43,361 bases of DNA from Thermoplasmata archaeon (GCA_027306505.1 DAHUZP010000016.1:1-43361); one strand, 5' to 3'; shown: positions 1 to 8,280, counted from the stretch's first letter. The notes: generated by a model from the sequence alone, not told the origin. A program made the numbers and translations.

Positions 1-373
1 CTTCTCCTTCCTCTCGGTGAGGTCGGCGTCCTCCTCCCGATAGGGGGTCTCGAAGGTCAGGATCTTCCAGACCTCGCCGGAGAGCTTGCGAGCGGCGGAG
101 ACCGTGGCCTTCTGCGCAGGCTGGGTCTCGGCCTTCTTCCGGTAGAACTTGGTCACCGCCGTCTCCTTCTTCGCCTTGACCATGGCCTTCACCGCGGTGC
201 ACAGGAAGGACTTCAGCTGGAGGTTCCCCTTCTTCACCGGACGCCCGTCGCTGACCCTGTCCCCACTGTTGTCCGCCTTCGGAACAAGCCCCCCGTACGA
301 CGCCAGGTGTTGCTTGTCCTTGAACCGCCGGACGTCGCCGATTTCCGCCAGCATCCCGATGGCGGAGCATCGG
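1..373 (-). pseudogene. IS110/IS1111-family transposase, C-terminal remnant
   Basis: Reading the minus strand leftward from the IS4 junction gives an open frame with the C-terminal transposase_20 pattern of IS110-family recombinases: SAIGMLAEIGDVRRF, then HLASYGGLVPKADNSGDR, then KKGNLQLKSFL. The Ser-Gly pair expected to carry the catalytic serine is still present. The frame runs off the left edge of the window. Its N-terminal half, with the DEDD domain, is missing: the frame is cut at the IS4 terminal repeat, and the sequence on the other side of that element does not resume an IS110 frame. I read it as a dead fragment, broken by insertion and followed by deletion or rearrangement. Confidence 0.8.
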
Positions 374-1876
374 GCATAAGTTAAGCCGGTAGGCCCTCCT
401 CGACCCCTCTCTCGAGTCCAACCTGTCGGTTTCTTGAAGGGGTCGCCACCCGTCCTTCATGGCGGTGGCCTCTCCACTCCCCCCTGCTCAGCCCCAGCCC
501 GAACGGTCCGCTCCTCGCAAGAGGGGCCTGCGCCCCACGCAGCTCGAGCGCGGTGAGGTGGAGGGTGCCCTTCGGGCGCTGGTCCCCGACCAGGAGATCC
601 AGCGGATCGCTCGAGAGACCGGCTTCGTCAAGCGGGAGCGCAAGATCAAGCCCGTTCCCTTCTTCTGGGCCATCGTCCTCGGTTTCGGGGTCGATGTTCA
701 GCGTTCCCTCGCCGGGCTCCACGCCGCCTACACGCTCTGGGCCCGCATCAAGCACGTCACCTACGCCGGCTACTACCTCCGCTTCACCCCCGAGCTGGTG
801 CTCTTCCTCCAGCGCTGCCTCGAGCTCGCCCTGTCGAACCTGGCGGGGGAGAAGGGACGGGACCTCGACCCTCGGTTGAAGGCGTTCGCCCAGGACGTGC
901 TGATCAAGGACTCCAGCATCGTCCGCCTCCACGCGAGCCTGGCGGCCAAGTTCCCCGCCACGCGCTCCCGCAAGGTCGCCGCCGGGCTCAAGATCGATAC
1001 CGTGGTGAGCATCTGCGCCAACGGTCCCAAGAGCGTGGCCCTCCTCCCCGAGCGGACCGCCGATGTCAAGACCCTCCGGGTGGGGGCCTGGGTCAGGGGC
1101 CGCATCTTCCTCGCGGATCTGGGCTACTACTGCCACCGCCTCTTGGCCCGCATCCACGAGAACGGTGGGTACTTCGTCACCCGCGAGAAGGAGAACGCGG
1201 ACCCCACGTTCGTGCGCTCGTACAAGGTCCACCGGGGGAGGGCCATTGACCTGGAGGGGAAGCGCCTTTCCGAGGTCCTTCCTCGGCTCCAGCGAGGGAT
1301 CCTGGGCGCCGAGGTGGAGATCACGCTCAAGCGTCGGGTCTACCGCGGGACCCGTTCGTCGGACACGTTCCGGTGTCGACTCGTGGCCATCTGGAATGAG
1401 GAGGCGGGTCGCTACCACGTCTACCTGACCAACATCTCCCCCGAGCAACTGAACGCGGAGGAGGTGGCCCAGCTCTATTCCCTCCGCTGGACGATCGAGT
1501 TGACGTTCAAGGAGCTGAAGTCCAGTTACGCGCTGGACAAGTTCGTGACGAAGAACGAGCACGCCATCAAGGCGGTCATCCTGGCCGCGCTCCTGACCCT
1601 CGTGGCAAGCCGTCGACTGCACAACCTGGTACGAGAGCGTGCTCCCGAGGAACTTCGGCCCCGCTACACCCAGTTGCGGTGGGCGAAGGCCTTCCGGTAC
1701 GGCTCGACGTTCGTCTTGGAGCTCATGAGGTCCGCTCTCGGACGACGGCCCGGGTCCGCGGACTCCCTCGACATGGCCAATCGCTTCCTCACGGTCCAAG
1801 CGCTGGACCCGCACGTCACCCGCCATCGATTCCGTGAGGTGTGGTCGAGGTGAAAGAGGCTAACTTATGCCCGATG
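368..1876 (+). mobile_element. IS4-type insertion sequence, apparently complete
   Basis: The element is bounded by a perfect 16-bp terminal inverted repeat. CATCGGGCATAAGTTA lies at 368-383 and its reverse complement at 1861-1876; similarity continues inward with a one-base offset. One transposase gene fills the interior. Length is about 1.5 kb, usual for IS4-family members. No target-site duplication is visible: bases outside the two repeats differ, although CCGATGG occurs close to both ends. The outer six bases of the repeat could belong to the target rather than the element, so the exact ends are uncertain by a few bases. Confidence 0.8.
459..1853 (+). CDS. IS4-family transposase
   Basis: This is the 464-residue DDE transposase of the surrounding element. 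The RNase H-like triad is recognisable as Asp151 (IKDSS), Asp220 (LADLGYYC) and Glu347 (YSLRWTIELTFKELK). The last motif is a perfect match to the Y-(2)-R-(3)-E-(6)-K signature of the IS4 family. The frame is intact from ATG to stop, and both terminal repeats are present, so the element may still be active. It transposes by cut-and-paste at the terminal repeats. The first 30 residues are rich in Pro, Arg and Ala and are probably disordered. Confidence 0.9.
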   Translation: MAVASPLPPAQPQPERSAPRKRGLRPTQLERGEVEGALRALVPDQEIQRIARETGFVKRERKIKPVPFFWAIVLGFGVDVQRSLAGLHAAYTLWARIKHVTYAGYYLRFTPELVLFLQRCLELALSNLAGEKGRDLDPRLKAFAQDVLIKDSSIVRLHASLAAKFPATRSRKVAAGLKIDTVVSICANGPKSVALLPERTADVKTLRVGAWVRGRIFLADLGYYCHRLLARIHENGGYFVTREKENADPTFVRSYKVHRGRAIDLEGKRLSEVLPRLQRGILGAEVEITLKRRVYRGTRSSDTFRCRLVAIWNEEAGRYHVYLTNISPEQLNAEEVAQLYSLRWTIELTFKELKSSYALDKFVTKNEHAIKAVILAALLTLVASRRLHNLVRERAPEELRPRYTQLRWAKAFRYGSTFVLELMRSALGRRPGSADSLDMANRFLTVQALDPHVTRHRFREVWSR

Positions 1877-2440
1877 GGTCCGAGTCTACCTCCTTCCGAG
1901 CTCGAACGGAACGCCTACGCTCGCACCAAGCACGGGGGAGATCACGGCGGAGGGCCCCTCTTGAGTGCGGCGGCCCTTCCTCCGCCGGGGGTCGAAACCA
2001 AGCCCGGGCGAAGGGTAGTCACCCTCGAGGAGTCCTTGGAGGGCGCATCCCCGCCGGCTGCCCTTCCCGAGCCTGGGTGTACGCGTGCTCCCGTTCGGGG
2101 ACCTGTCAACCTCCGCCCCCACAAGGCCGTCGCGGAGACGTTCGATCCAGCCCATCCGCTCCGGACCCTCCTCATGAGTGAACCCGACGAGATTCCCGCC
2201 GCCGAGTATGCCGTCAAGGTCGCGGGGTGGTTCCGCCTGATGCGTGCCCATCGGACCTAGCAACCTCGAGCCTTCAAGGGCCATCCAGAGCCCCGGGCTT
2301 GTAGACGAGGCCACTCGCTCGCGGAAAACGGAGCCTTAATGCCCTTGATCGCGGTATTCCTCTTGCGAACCACGCGATTTTGTGGTGCTGCTTCTCGGTC
2401 CAATCACCCGTTTCTGGGTGAATTTGAACAGGGAGGGGGA
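1877..2440. other. stretch between IS element and tRNA-Pro, no convincing gene
   Basis: Open frames exist here on both strands (for example 1841-2260 plus, 139 codons). None has a recognisable motif or a convincing start, and the plus frame begins inside the IS element. Long chance frames are expected at this GC content. The one local structure is a hairpin with 6-bp arms, TCACCC and GGGTGA around a 6-base loop, at about 2404-2421. It lies just downstream of tRNA-Pro on the minus strand and could be part of its terminator or processing site. Otherwise I see nothing; the stretch may be degraded mobile-element debris. Confidence 0.4.
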
Positions 2441-2515
2441 TGGGGCCGTCCGAATTTGAATCGGAGTCTCTTGCACCCCAAGCAAGAAGGATGGTCCAAT
2501 CTACCCCACGGCCCC
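2441..2515 (-). tRNA. tRNA-Pro (anticodon GGG)
   Basis: The minus strand folds as a cloverleaf. The acceptor stem is GGGGCCG paired with CGGCCCC and followed by discriminator A. The anticodon stem is CTTGC/GCAAG around the loop TTGGGGT, giving anticodon GGG. The T stem is TCCGA/TCGGA around TTCAAAT. Length is 75 nt, no intron is visible and CCA is not encoded. The GG-start and A73 fit archaeal tRNA-Pro. Confidence 0.95.
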
Positions 2516-2547
2516 ACCGTGCGGCTGGTGAGAGCGCACTGAGGGGG

Positions 2548-2558
2548 TCTAGATAATG
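2548..2558 (-). promoter_or_regulatory. TATA box for tRNA-Pro
   Basis: CATTATCTAGA on the minus strand is the only AT-rich patch near the tRNA. Its centre is about 39 bases upstream of the mature 5' end, which would give a start site about 12 bases before the tRNA. Confidence 0.55.
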
Positions 2559-2564
2559 ATAGCG

Positions 2565-2637
2565 CGGGCCCCGCAGGGCATCGGAGCCCCTGCCGAGGCA
2601 CGGCCGTTCGGCGGAGCAGGGGCTGCGGGGGGGCCCG
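2565..2637. terminator. strong nested GC-rich stem-loop downstream of the LURP-one-like gene
   Basis: An inner perfect 9-bp stem (AGCCCCTGC at 2585-2593 with GCAGGGGCT at 2616-2624) is embraced by an outer stem (GGGCCCCGCAG at 2566-2576 with about 2623-2636, three extra Gs bulged). The two 3' arms overlap by two bases, so they compete at that point. The structure lies 26 bases past the stop of the minus-strand gene and just before the tRNA-Pro promoter. There is no U-tract, so terminator is a guess; a small structured RNA is also possible. Confidence 0.4.
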
Positions 2638-2662
2638 GGGCCATGTGCGAGAGCGGAGGGTC

Positions 2663-3358
2663 CTAGGCCGGCCCGTGGATCATCGCGTAGGGGGACTTCC
2701 ACTGACCGCCGTGCCGGAACCCCATCTCCAGGCTGAGCGCCACCGCGAATATGGCCACCGGGAAGGGGTCCTCGGCCTCCTCGAAGGTGATGTCGTGCGT
2801 CTCGTTGTAGGCCAGCGCCTCCGTGTGCACCAGAGCGACCGGGTCGTCGAACGCGTCGACGAACTGGATCGTGTTCTCGTGGGGGCCCCGGGCCATCTTC
2901 ACCACGGGGCGGTTCGAAGGGGCATCCAGGATGGCCTCACCGTGGGCGAAGGTGATGAAGAAGCGCACCGTCTTGTCGACGTTCGCGAGGCAGTAGATCG
3001 AAGCGGTCTCCTCCGCCTTGTGGGCGGCCTCCCACCGATGCAGGCCTAGGTGGACCAGCGAGGAGAGGTGGTCGACGGATGTGTCCTCCGTGTGCTGGCG
3101 CCAGAGCACGGCCAACGTCCGCCCGGTCCGGTCCAGGACGGCCCACGCCCCGTTCTGGACCCAGGCGACCCTGCCCAGGACCTGTTTCGCGGGGTTCTCT
3201 AGGTAGTAGCCCTCCACGTCCTTCATCTCGCGGCGGACCAGGAACCGGGGCAGGCCCAAGATGCCGAGGGCCTGCGAGAGGTCACCCGTCGAGAAATTGC
3301 TGTCGTCCATGACCTGATGGTCGATGTCCGGTGGGTTCAGGTTCGGGCCTTCCGACAT
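2663..3358 (-). CDS. LURP-one-related / tubby-C-like beta-barrel protein
   Basis: A 231-residue cytoplasmic protein with no signal or membrane segment. The middle has the alternating strands and phrases typical of the LURP-one/scramblase fold: FLVRREMKDVEGYYLENP, then LGRVAWVQNGAWAVLDRTGR, then AILDAPSNRPVVKM. The family fold is a 12-stranded barrel around a central helix; its biochemical role in archaea is unknown. The start is well supported, because CATAAAC on the minus strand is centred 26 bases before this ATG, giving a leaderless mRNA. A strong stem-loop follows the stop. No neighbour suggests a pathway. The family assignment rests on pattern only and is moderately sure. Confidence 0.55.
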   Translation of the reverse strand: MSEGPNLNPPDIDHQVMDDSNFSTGDLSQALGILGLPRFLVRREMKDVEGYYLENPAKQVLGRVAWVQNGAWAVLDRTGRTLAVLWRQHTEDTSVDHLSSLVHLGLHRWEAAHKAEETASIYCLANVDKTVRFFITFAHGEAILDAPSNRPVVKMARGPHENTIQFVDAFDDPVALVHTEALAYNETHDITFEEAEDPFPVAIFAVALSLEMGFRHGGQWKSPYAMIHGPA

Positions 3359-3379
3359 GGACGGGGCGAGAGCCAGGAG

Positions 3380-3386
3380 GTTTATG
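3380..3386 (-). promoter_or_regulatory. TATA box, leaderless start of the LURP-one-like gene
   Basis: The minus strand reads CCATATCCATAAACC. CATAAAC is centred 26 bases upstream of the ATG at 3358, the standard archaeal distance to the transcription start. Confidence 0.55.
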
Positions 3387-3457
3387 GATATGGCGACGGA
3401 CGACCGTTCGCCCCAGGGTCGTCGAAGGGGCGGCGGGCCTTGTCGCTGGCCAGCGGG

Positions 3458-4219
3458 TCAGCCCGCGGAACCGGCGGAGGGGGTCGCCGCGGAGGGTCGC
3501 GAGAGGGAGCGGCTCTCCAGCGAGGCGCGGCGCAGGATGACCAGGCCCACCAGGATCGCCCAGAGAAGGACCGGGAAGGCGACCACCCGTTCGAGGCCGC
3601 CCTCCCCGAGCCCGAAGAAGGCCCCGTGGGTGAGGATGTTCTGGATGTAGAAGCCGAGCGCGACGGTGGAGAGGACCCCCAGGAACGTCGTCAAGAGCGC
3701 GTAGCGCCCCCATCGGGAGTCCCCCCACATGGCGAGGCCCATGAGGAAGAGCCCGAAGTTCGCCCAAGCGAACGTCCAGACCGAGAAGTAATCGTGGGCA
3801 TGTCCCCCCATCCACGTGCTTTGCTCGGTGAAGATGCCGACCCCGATCGCCCCGACACACCCCATCGCGAGGACGTAGGAGGCAGGGTAGGAGAGCCCGG
3901 AGCGGGGCAAGATGGGGTAGATCGCGATGATGCCGGCGATGGCGAGGGCGCCCAACAGGATGATCGAGCCGTCGAAGATCCAGGCGTACCCCCAGCCGTC
4001 GATGTTCACGCCGAGGTCGCTGATCGTGTTCGACCCGGGGCCCACCGCGAGGTAGCCCGGTCGCAGCGCCTGCTCGATCGCCATCGCGATGAAGAACTGG
4101 AGGCTGCCAAGGGCGAGGGACCAGGCCCCCAGGAGCACCCGCGGCGTCGTCACAACCGAGGGGGTGGGGGTGGCGGTGGGGGGGGCCTCGCCCGTGAAGG
4201 GCACCAGGGGCTCCGACAT
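3458..4219 (-). CDS. DUF998 family integral membrane protein
   Basis: A 253-residue protein with six hydrophobic segments, for example LLGAWSLALGSLQFFIA, GSIILLGALAIAGIIAIY and VVAFPVLLWAILVGLVIL. After the first segment lies the DUF998 hallmark VGPGSNTISDLGV. Family function is unknown; members are polytopic proteins of the archaeal or bacterial cytoplasmic membrane. I chose the ATG at 4219. CTATATC at 4258-4264 on the minus strand looks like a TATA box and would start the mRNA about 17 bases before this ATG, with GAGG in the leader. A longer frame from 4288 would place that box inside the coding region. The C-terminal 25 residues are Ser/Ala/Pro-rich and probably disordered. Confidence 0.8.
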   Translation of the reverse strand: MSEPLVPFTGEAPPTATPTPSVVTTPRVLLGAWSLALGSLQFFIAMAIEQALRPGYLAVGPGSNTISDLGVNIDGWGYAWIFDGSIILLGALAIAGIIAIYPILPRSGLSYPASYVLAMGCVGAIGVGIFTEQSTWMGGHAHDYFSVWTFAWANFGLFLMGLAMWGDSRWGRYALLTTFLGVLSTVALGFYIQNILTHGAFFGLGEGGLERVVAFPVLLWAILVGLVILRRASLESRSLSRPSAATPSAGSAG

Positions 4220-4257
4220 CCGGTCCTCGAACCGGTACGGATGGAGGTCCCTGACCC

Positions 4258-4264
4258 GATATAG
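4258..4264 (-). promoter_or_regulatory. TATA box deciding the DUF998 start
   Basis: CTATATC on the minus strand is centred about 42 bases upstream of the ATG at 4219. It would lie inside the coding region if the upstream ATG at 4288 were used. Confidence 0.5.
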
Positions 4265-4310
4265 GCGTCGGTCGACGCGCTGCTCCATCGGTCGCGCTCA
4301 CGAGTTCCCT

Positions 4311-4336
4311 CCCTTCGATGGAAGGGGATCGAAGGG
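4311..4336. repeat. 9-bp inverted repeat between tRNA-Cys and the DUF998 gene
   Basis: CCCTTCGAT (4311-4319) and ATCGAAGGG (4328-4336) are perfect inverted copies separated by 8 bases. The site is about 50 bases upstream of the proposed DUF998 TATA box and about 90 bases past tRNA-Cys. It may be an operator or a tRNA terminator hairpin; nothing in the sequence decides. Confidence 0.4.
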
Positions 4337-4427
4337 TCGCTACCGGCCCCCGGGAGCGGTCGGACGAAAGCCCCGATGCGGGGTGCCGGAGCGCGACTAC
4401 CCTGAGGGGAGGCTCCTCGCGACGGCA

Positions 4428-4500
4428 AGCCGAGGGAGGGAATCGAACCCCCAAGAAACGGATCTGCAGTCCGTCGCATTAACCATTCTGCCACCTCGGC
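4428..4500 (-). tRNA. tRNA-Cys (anticodon GCA)
   Basis: The minus strand gives acceptor GCCGAGG paired with CCTCGGC, followed by U73, the identity base of tRNA-Cys. The anticodon loop is CTGCAGA with anticodon GCA on a CGGA/TCCG stem. The T arm contains GGTTCGATTCC. Length is 73 nt with no intron, and CCA is not encoded. Confidence 0.95.
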
Positions 4501-4523
4501 GGCAGAGCGCGGAGCACGCTCCA

Positions 4524-4534
4524 CGCTTAAGAGG
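4524..4534 (-). promoter_or_regulatory. TATA box for tRNA-Cys
   Basis: CCTCTTAAGCG on the minus strand is centred about 29 bases upstream of the tRNA 5' end, so transcription would begin within a few bases of the mature tRNA. Confidence 0.5.
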
Positions 4535-4596
4535 TCGGCGACGGGGTCCGCCCGTCCTCCTTGGCTTCCTGCCCGGGACCCGGGAGGACGCCGCCC

Positions 4597-5043
4597 TCAC
4601 ACCTTGGAGGCGAGCTTTCGGAGCGCGAGGTTGTCCTCGTTAAAGGTCTCCTCGAGCGAGCGGAGAACTTCGGACTCGAGCTGAGCGGGAGGGATGGACT
4701 TGCTGACGAACTCCCCCACCACGGTGACGCCGGTCTTCCCCCCTTTCGGGGTGTAGTAGGTGAAGAACTTCGAACCGGCCAAGGGCCCGTCGAGCATCTC
4801 GACCGCCATCCCGATCGGTGGTAGCAGGGTGACCCGGTTCAGCACCTTCTGCCAATGCCCGCCCATGTTCTGTTCCACGGAAAGCAGGATCGCGTTCTCC
4901 CCGATGGGCTTCACCTGGGAGTTCCTGCGGCTCACGTGGGCCGGGGTGTGGACCTGGGGGGACCCGAGGAACCTCCAGATCTCCTCGATCGTCGCGTCGA
5001 ACTCGCTCCCCTCGTCACGGATGTGGACCATGGACGTGTGCAT
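4597..5043 (-). CDS. SRPBCC (START-like) domain protein
   Basis: A 148-residue single-domain protein. The pattern is that of the SRPBCC helix-grip fold: a first strand, then DATIEEIWRFLGSPQVHTPAH, then strands such as ILLSVEQNMGG and MAVEMLDGPLAGSKFFTYYTPKGGKTGVTVVGEF, and a long C-terminal helix (QLESEVLRSLEETFNEDNLALRKLA). Such proteins bind hydrophobic ligands in a deep pocket, and some are cyclases or hydrolases; the ligand here cannot be told. It lies 83 bases downstream of the PHP gene on the same strand and may be the last gene of a metG-PHP-SRPBCC unit. GGAGG almost touches the ATG, so the translation signal is unusual. Confidence 0.7.
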   Translation of the reverse strand: MHTSMVHIRDEGSEFDATIEEIWRFLGSPQVHTPAHVSRRNSQVKPIGENAILLSVEQNMGGHWQKVLNRVTLLPPIGMAVEMLDGPLAGSKFFTYYTPKGGKTGVTVVGEFVSKSIPPAQLESEVLRSLEETFNEDNLALRKLASKV

Positions 5044-5126
5044 TCCTCCGAGCGAATGAGCCTTTGCCCGAGCGAGGCCCCCTCGTTCGGACCCCGAGGT
5101 CTGGGTCGGGAGGGGAGCGGGGACGA

Positions 5127-5807
5127 TCAGACGCCCGAGAACCCGCGAAGGATGCGCTTCCCCGCATTGGTGAGGGAGATCCGCACGCGCCCCCCCAGGG
5201 TCTGGTCTTTCCCATCCGCGCTCACCTTCCCTGCCCGAAGCAGCTCCAGGAGGTCCTCCGTGGTGGTGGCCTCTCCGTCGAAGACCGTGAAGCAGCGCCC
5301 CACGCTCCCCGGCTCGTGGGCATCGCTTCCCCCCGTCATGGCGAGCTGTCGCTTGCTCGCGACCAGGCGCGCCTTCGCGTTCGGCACCTCGGAGTTCCGC
5401 CCGTTCATCGCCTCGATCCCGAGCACGGAGGCGCTCTCCGCTGCCCGCCGGCCGGCCCCGTGGGCCCAGCGGAACGGGTGGGCGAGGACCGGGACGCCGT
5501 TCATCGCCCGGACCTCCTCGATCGTCTCGGCGAGCGGTCGGTGAGGGCGGGGGGCCCGGTCCACTCCGTAGACGAGGAGGTGTCCTTCGACCGTGGACAC
5601 CTCCACACCTGGCAGGAAGAGGAATCCCTTCGTGGAATCGAACAGCCTCCGCGCCGCTGGAAGCGCGGCGACACTGTTGTGGTCCGTGACCGCGACCCCC
5701 TGCAGTCCCTGGACCAAGGCGTCCCGAAGGACCATGTCCAGGCTGAGATGGGAATCCGGGGAGGCGCGGGTGTGGATGTGCAGGTCCAGTCGAGGCGCTT
5801 GGGTCAT
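5127..5807 (-). CDS. PHP-domain metal-dependent phosphoesterase
   Basis: A 226-residue PHP protein with the metal-ligand motifs in order: DLHIHT (residues 8-13), TDHNS (41-45), PGVEVS (about 66-71), LAHPFR (about 108-113) and GSDAHE (about 158-163). This is the compact stand-alone PHP type, related to the YciV/TrpH-like phosphatases that hydrolyse nucleotide or phosphorylated-metabolite esters in the cytoplasm with a trinuclear metal site. The substrate cannot be read from sequence. GGGAGG lies about 8 bases before the ATG. The gene follows metG by 62 bases on the same strand and is probably cotranscribed with it. Confidence 0.85.
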   Translation of the reverse strand: MTQAPRLDLHIHTRASPDSHLSLDMVLRDALVQGLQGVAVTDHNSVAALPAARRLFDSTKGFLFLPGVEVSTVEGHLLVYGVDRAPRPHRPLAETIEEVRAMNGVPVLAHPFRWAHGAGRRAAESASVLGIEAMNGRNSEVPNAKARLVASKRQLAMTGGSDAHEPGSVGRCFTVFDGEATTTEDLLELLRAGKVSADGKDQTLGGRVRISLTNAGKRILRGFSGV

Positions 5808-5869
5808 GTCCTAGCCCTCCCCCTACAGCCGGTCGCCCACGGGGCCGCGCGGGTCGGTCCTCTCCTCCT

Positions 5870-8257
5870 TCAGCGCACCTTGGCCCCGGGGGGGAGCTCC
5901 CGGCCCGGCACGTAGCATCCGCCCGAGGCGAGCAGAAGCGGGGCGGGCAGCTTCCCGTCCGGAGGATCGAGGCGCGCGATCAGCAGCGAGGGTGACCCCG
6001 AGGGGACCACGGCGGCCCGGATCCCCTCCCCGGCGTCGAGGTAGCCGGTCGCCTCCGCCTCCGTGGGGAGCACGGCCTTCGCGACCACGAGCCGGGCCCG
6101 GGAGAAGTCCTCGTAGCGGATCATGGGGACCTGCGTGGGCAGACCCTGCAGCCGAGTGCCAGGGGGGGTCCCCGGCGGCGCGGTCAGCACGGAGATGGTG
6201 CTCCCGGACTCCGCCGCGAGGATCATCCCCTGCGAGGTGACCCCTCGAAGGGCACGAGGCTCGAGGTTGCAGAGCAAGGCGACCGTCTGCCCCTGGAGCT
6301 CCTCGGGTCGATAGAACGGCTTGATCCCGGCCACCAGCGTCCGGGGCTTCTCCTCCCCGGCCTCGATCGTGAGGACGTAGAGCTTGTCCGCCTTCGGGTG
6401 GTCGAGGACCGTGACGATCCGGCCGGCGCGGATGTCGAGCAACGGTGGCGGGCCCGAGGGGGGGCTCGCCGCTGGGACGACGGTGGGTGGCATGGATGGG
6501 GATCGTGCGGCAGGGGGCGTCTCCGCGGGGCCTTTGGGACCCTTCGCGGGGAGGACCGGGGGCTTCACGCCATCGCTCGAACCGCCGGTCGCGGGGCCGT
6601 TCCCGCCGGGGGAGGCGACGGTCAGCAGCTTGCTGAAGAGCGGGCTCACCGGCCCCAGCGCGGTCCCAGGGGTCGGGGGAGAGGCCGCGAGCGACCATCC
6701 TCCTGGTCCCGTCAAGGCCGGGGTGCCGAGCATCTTCGCGACGCGCTCGGAGGAGAAGGGGAGGAAGGGCGAGAGCATCACCGTAGCCGCCCGGAGCGTC
6801 CAGAGCGCCTCGAAGACCGCAGTGTCCCGCTCCGCCCCCTGCTGCGACCAGGGCCTCGACTCGTGGAAGGACCGGTTGCCCTCCCTCACCAGCTCGAGCA
6901 CGGTCTCCAGGGCCTCCTTGAGGCGGACCGCTTCGAAGTGCTCCGTCGCCTCGCGGTGGGCCTTTCCGATCCGTTGAGCGGCCGCGCTCTTCTCCTCGGT
7001 CCACCCGGCGGGTGGTGAGGGCACCTTTCCCTCGTACCGCGAGGTGACGAAGGTGAGGACGCGGTGGACCAGGTTCCCCCACTGGTCCGCTAGGATCTGG
7101 TCGTGGTCCTGGGCGATGTCGTCGTAGTGGAACTCCGTGTCGTGGTTCTCTGGCATGTGGTAGGAGCCGTAGAACCGGATCGTGTCGGGGGAGAAGCGCT
7201 CCAGGAGGTCGGGAAGGAAGATGGAGGCCTCCCCGGAGCTGCGGGACTTGGACATCTTCCCGCCTTCGAAGACGACCCACTCGTTGGCCGGCACGTCATA
7301 GGGGAGCTGCAGGCCGCCCACCCCCAGGAGGATCGCCGGCCAGAAGATGGTGTGGAAGGTGATGTTGTCCTTGCCGAGGAACTGATAGATCCTCACGTCC
7401 TCACCAGCCTGCCAAAAGCGCTTCCAGGCGTCCGGGCTCCCCTGTCGGGCCGCCCACTCCTTCGTCGCCGACAGGTAGCCGATCACGGCCTCGAACCACA
7501 CGTAGAGCCGCTTGTCCGGGTACCCGTCGAGGGGCAGGGGGACGCCCCAGGGGATGTCCCGAGTGATCGGACGGGGCTTGAGCCCCTCTCGCAGATAGTT
7601 CTCGGTGAAGGAGCGCACCGGGGGACGCCAGTGGTCCCGCACGGAGTCGTGGTAGGCCTTCAGGCGGTCCGTCAACTTGGGGAGCAGGAAGTAGAAGTGC
7701 TCGGAGAGGCGGAACTCGACCGGCGTGCCGCAGAGCAAGCAGCGGGGTTCCTTCAGCTCCTGCGGCTCGAGCACTCGGGCACAGCTGTCGCACTCGTCGC
7801 CCCGGGCGGAGGGACTGCCGCAGTGCGGGCAGATGCCGGTGACGTAGCGGTCGGGCCGGAACCTCTGATGCTTCGGACAGTACGCGGCGGGAGCGGTCCT
7901 CTTCTCGACGTACCCCTCCTGGAGAAGGGTCAGGAAGACCCCCTGGGCCGTCCGGGCATGGAGGTCGGTGTGCGTGTTCGTGTAGAGGTCGAAGGAGATC
8001 CCCAGGCGACGGAACACCTCCGCATGCACCTGGTGGAACCTCTCCGCGATCACGCCCGGGTCGACCCCTTCCGCCTCGGCCTTTACCGTGGTCGGCGTTC
8101 CGTGCATGTCCGAGCCCGAGACCATCACCACCTCATGGCCGGCCGAGCGGTGGTAGCGGGCGAAGAGGTCGGCCGGGAGCGCGTTACCCGCGAGCTGCCC
8201 GATGTGCTGGGGGCCGTTCGCGTACGGCCAGGCGACCCCGATCAAGATCCGAGCCAT
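5870..8257 (-). CDS. metG: methionyl-tRNA synthetase
   Basis: Cytoplasmic enzyme that charges tRNA-Met with methionine using ATP (795 residues from this start). It has the class I signatures: the HIGH-type motif in YANGPQHIGQ (residues 12-21) and KMSKS at 334-338. The zinc-binding insertion shows repeated CxxC pairs (CPHCGS, CDSC, CLLC). A helical anticodon-binding region follows. After a Pro/Gly/Ala-rich linker comes an EMAP-II/Trbp111-like tRNA-binding OB fold from about residue 606 (LDIRAGRIVTVLDHPKADKLY), and then about 100 residues I do not recognise. The OB fold is a separate protein in some archaea and fused here. The ATG is placed 27 bases after the TATA-like TTTTCTAC, so the mRNA would be leaderless; the frame is open much further upstream but reads as Arg-rich chance sequence. 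Confidence 0.96.
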   Translation of the reverse strand: MARILIGVAWPYANGPQHIGQLAGNALPADLFARYHRSAGHEVVMVSGSDMHGTPTTVKAEAEGVDPGVIAERFHQVHAEVFRRLGISFDLYTNTHTDLHARTAQGVFLTLLQEGYVEKRTAPAAYCPKHQRFRPDRYVTGICPHCGSPSARGDECDSCARVLEPQELKEPRCLLCGTPVEFRLSEHFYFLLPKLTDRLKAYHDSVRDHWRPPVRSFTENYLREGLKPRPITRDIPWGVPLPLDGYPDKRLYVWFEAVIGYLSATKEWAARQGSPDAWKRFWQAGEDVRIYQFLGKDNITFHTIFWPAILLGVGGLQLPYDVPANEWVVFEGGKMSKSRSSGEASIFLPDLLERFSPDTIRFYGSYHMPENHDTEFHYDDIAQDHDQILADQWGNLVHRVLTFVTSRYEGKVPSPPAGWTEEKSAAAQRIGKAHREATEHFEAVRLKEALETVLELVREGNRSFHESRPWSQQGAERDTAVFEALWTLRAATVMLSPFLPFSSERVAKMLGTPALTGPGGWSLAASPPTPGTALGPVSPLFSKLLTVASPGGNGPATGGSSDGVKPPVLPAKGPKGPAETPPAARSPSMPPTVVPAASPPSGPPPLLDIRAGRIVTVLDHPKADKLYVLTIEAGEEKPRTLVAGIKPFYRPEELQGQTVALLCNLEPRALRGVTSQGMILAAESGSTISVLTAPPGTPPGTRLQGLPTQVPMIRYEDFSRARLVVAKAVLPTEAEATGYLDAGEGIRAAVVPSGSPSLLIARLDPPDGKLPAPLLLASGGCYVPGRELPPGAKVR

Positions 8258-8280
8258 GTCGGGCGACCGACGGTACCGAA

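Noticed and set aside
381..1826. 481-codon minus-strand frame opposite the IS4 transposase
   Set aside because: It is the reverse-strand shadow of a gene with clear DDE and Y-R-E-K motifs; its own translation is low-complexity Glu/Gly/Arg with no family match.
1841..2260. 139-codon plus-strand open frame after the IS element
   Set aside because: It begins inside the IS right end, has no TATA or ribosome site, shows no motif, and competes with similar-length frames on the other strand; chance frames of this size are common at this GC content.
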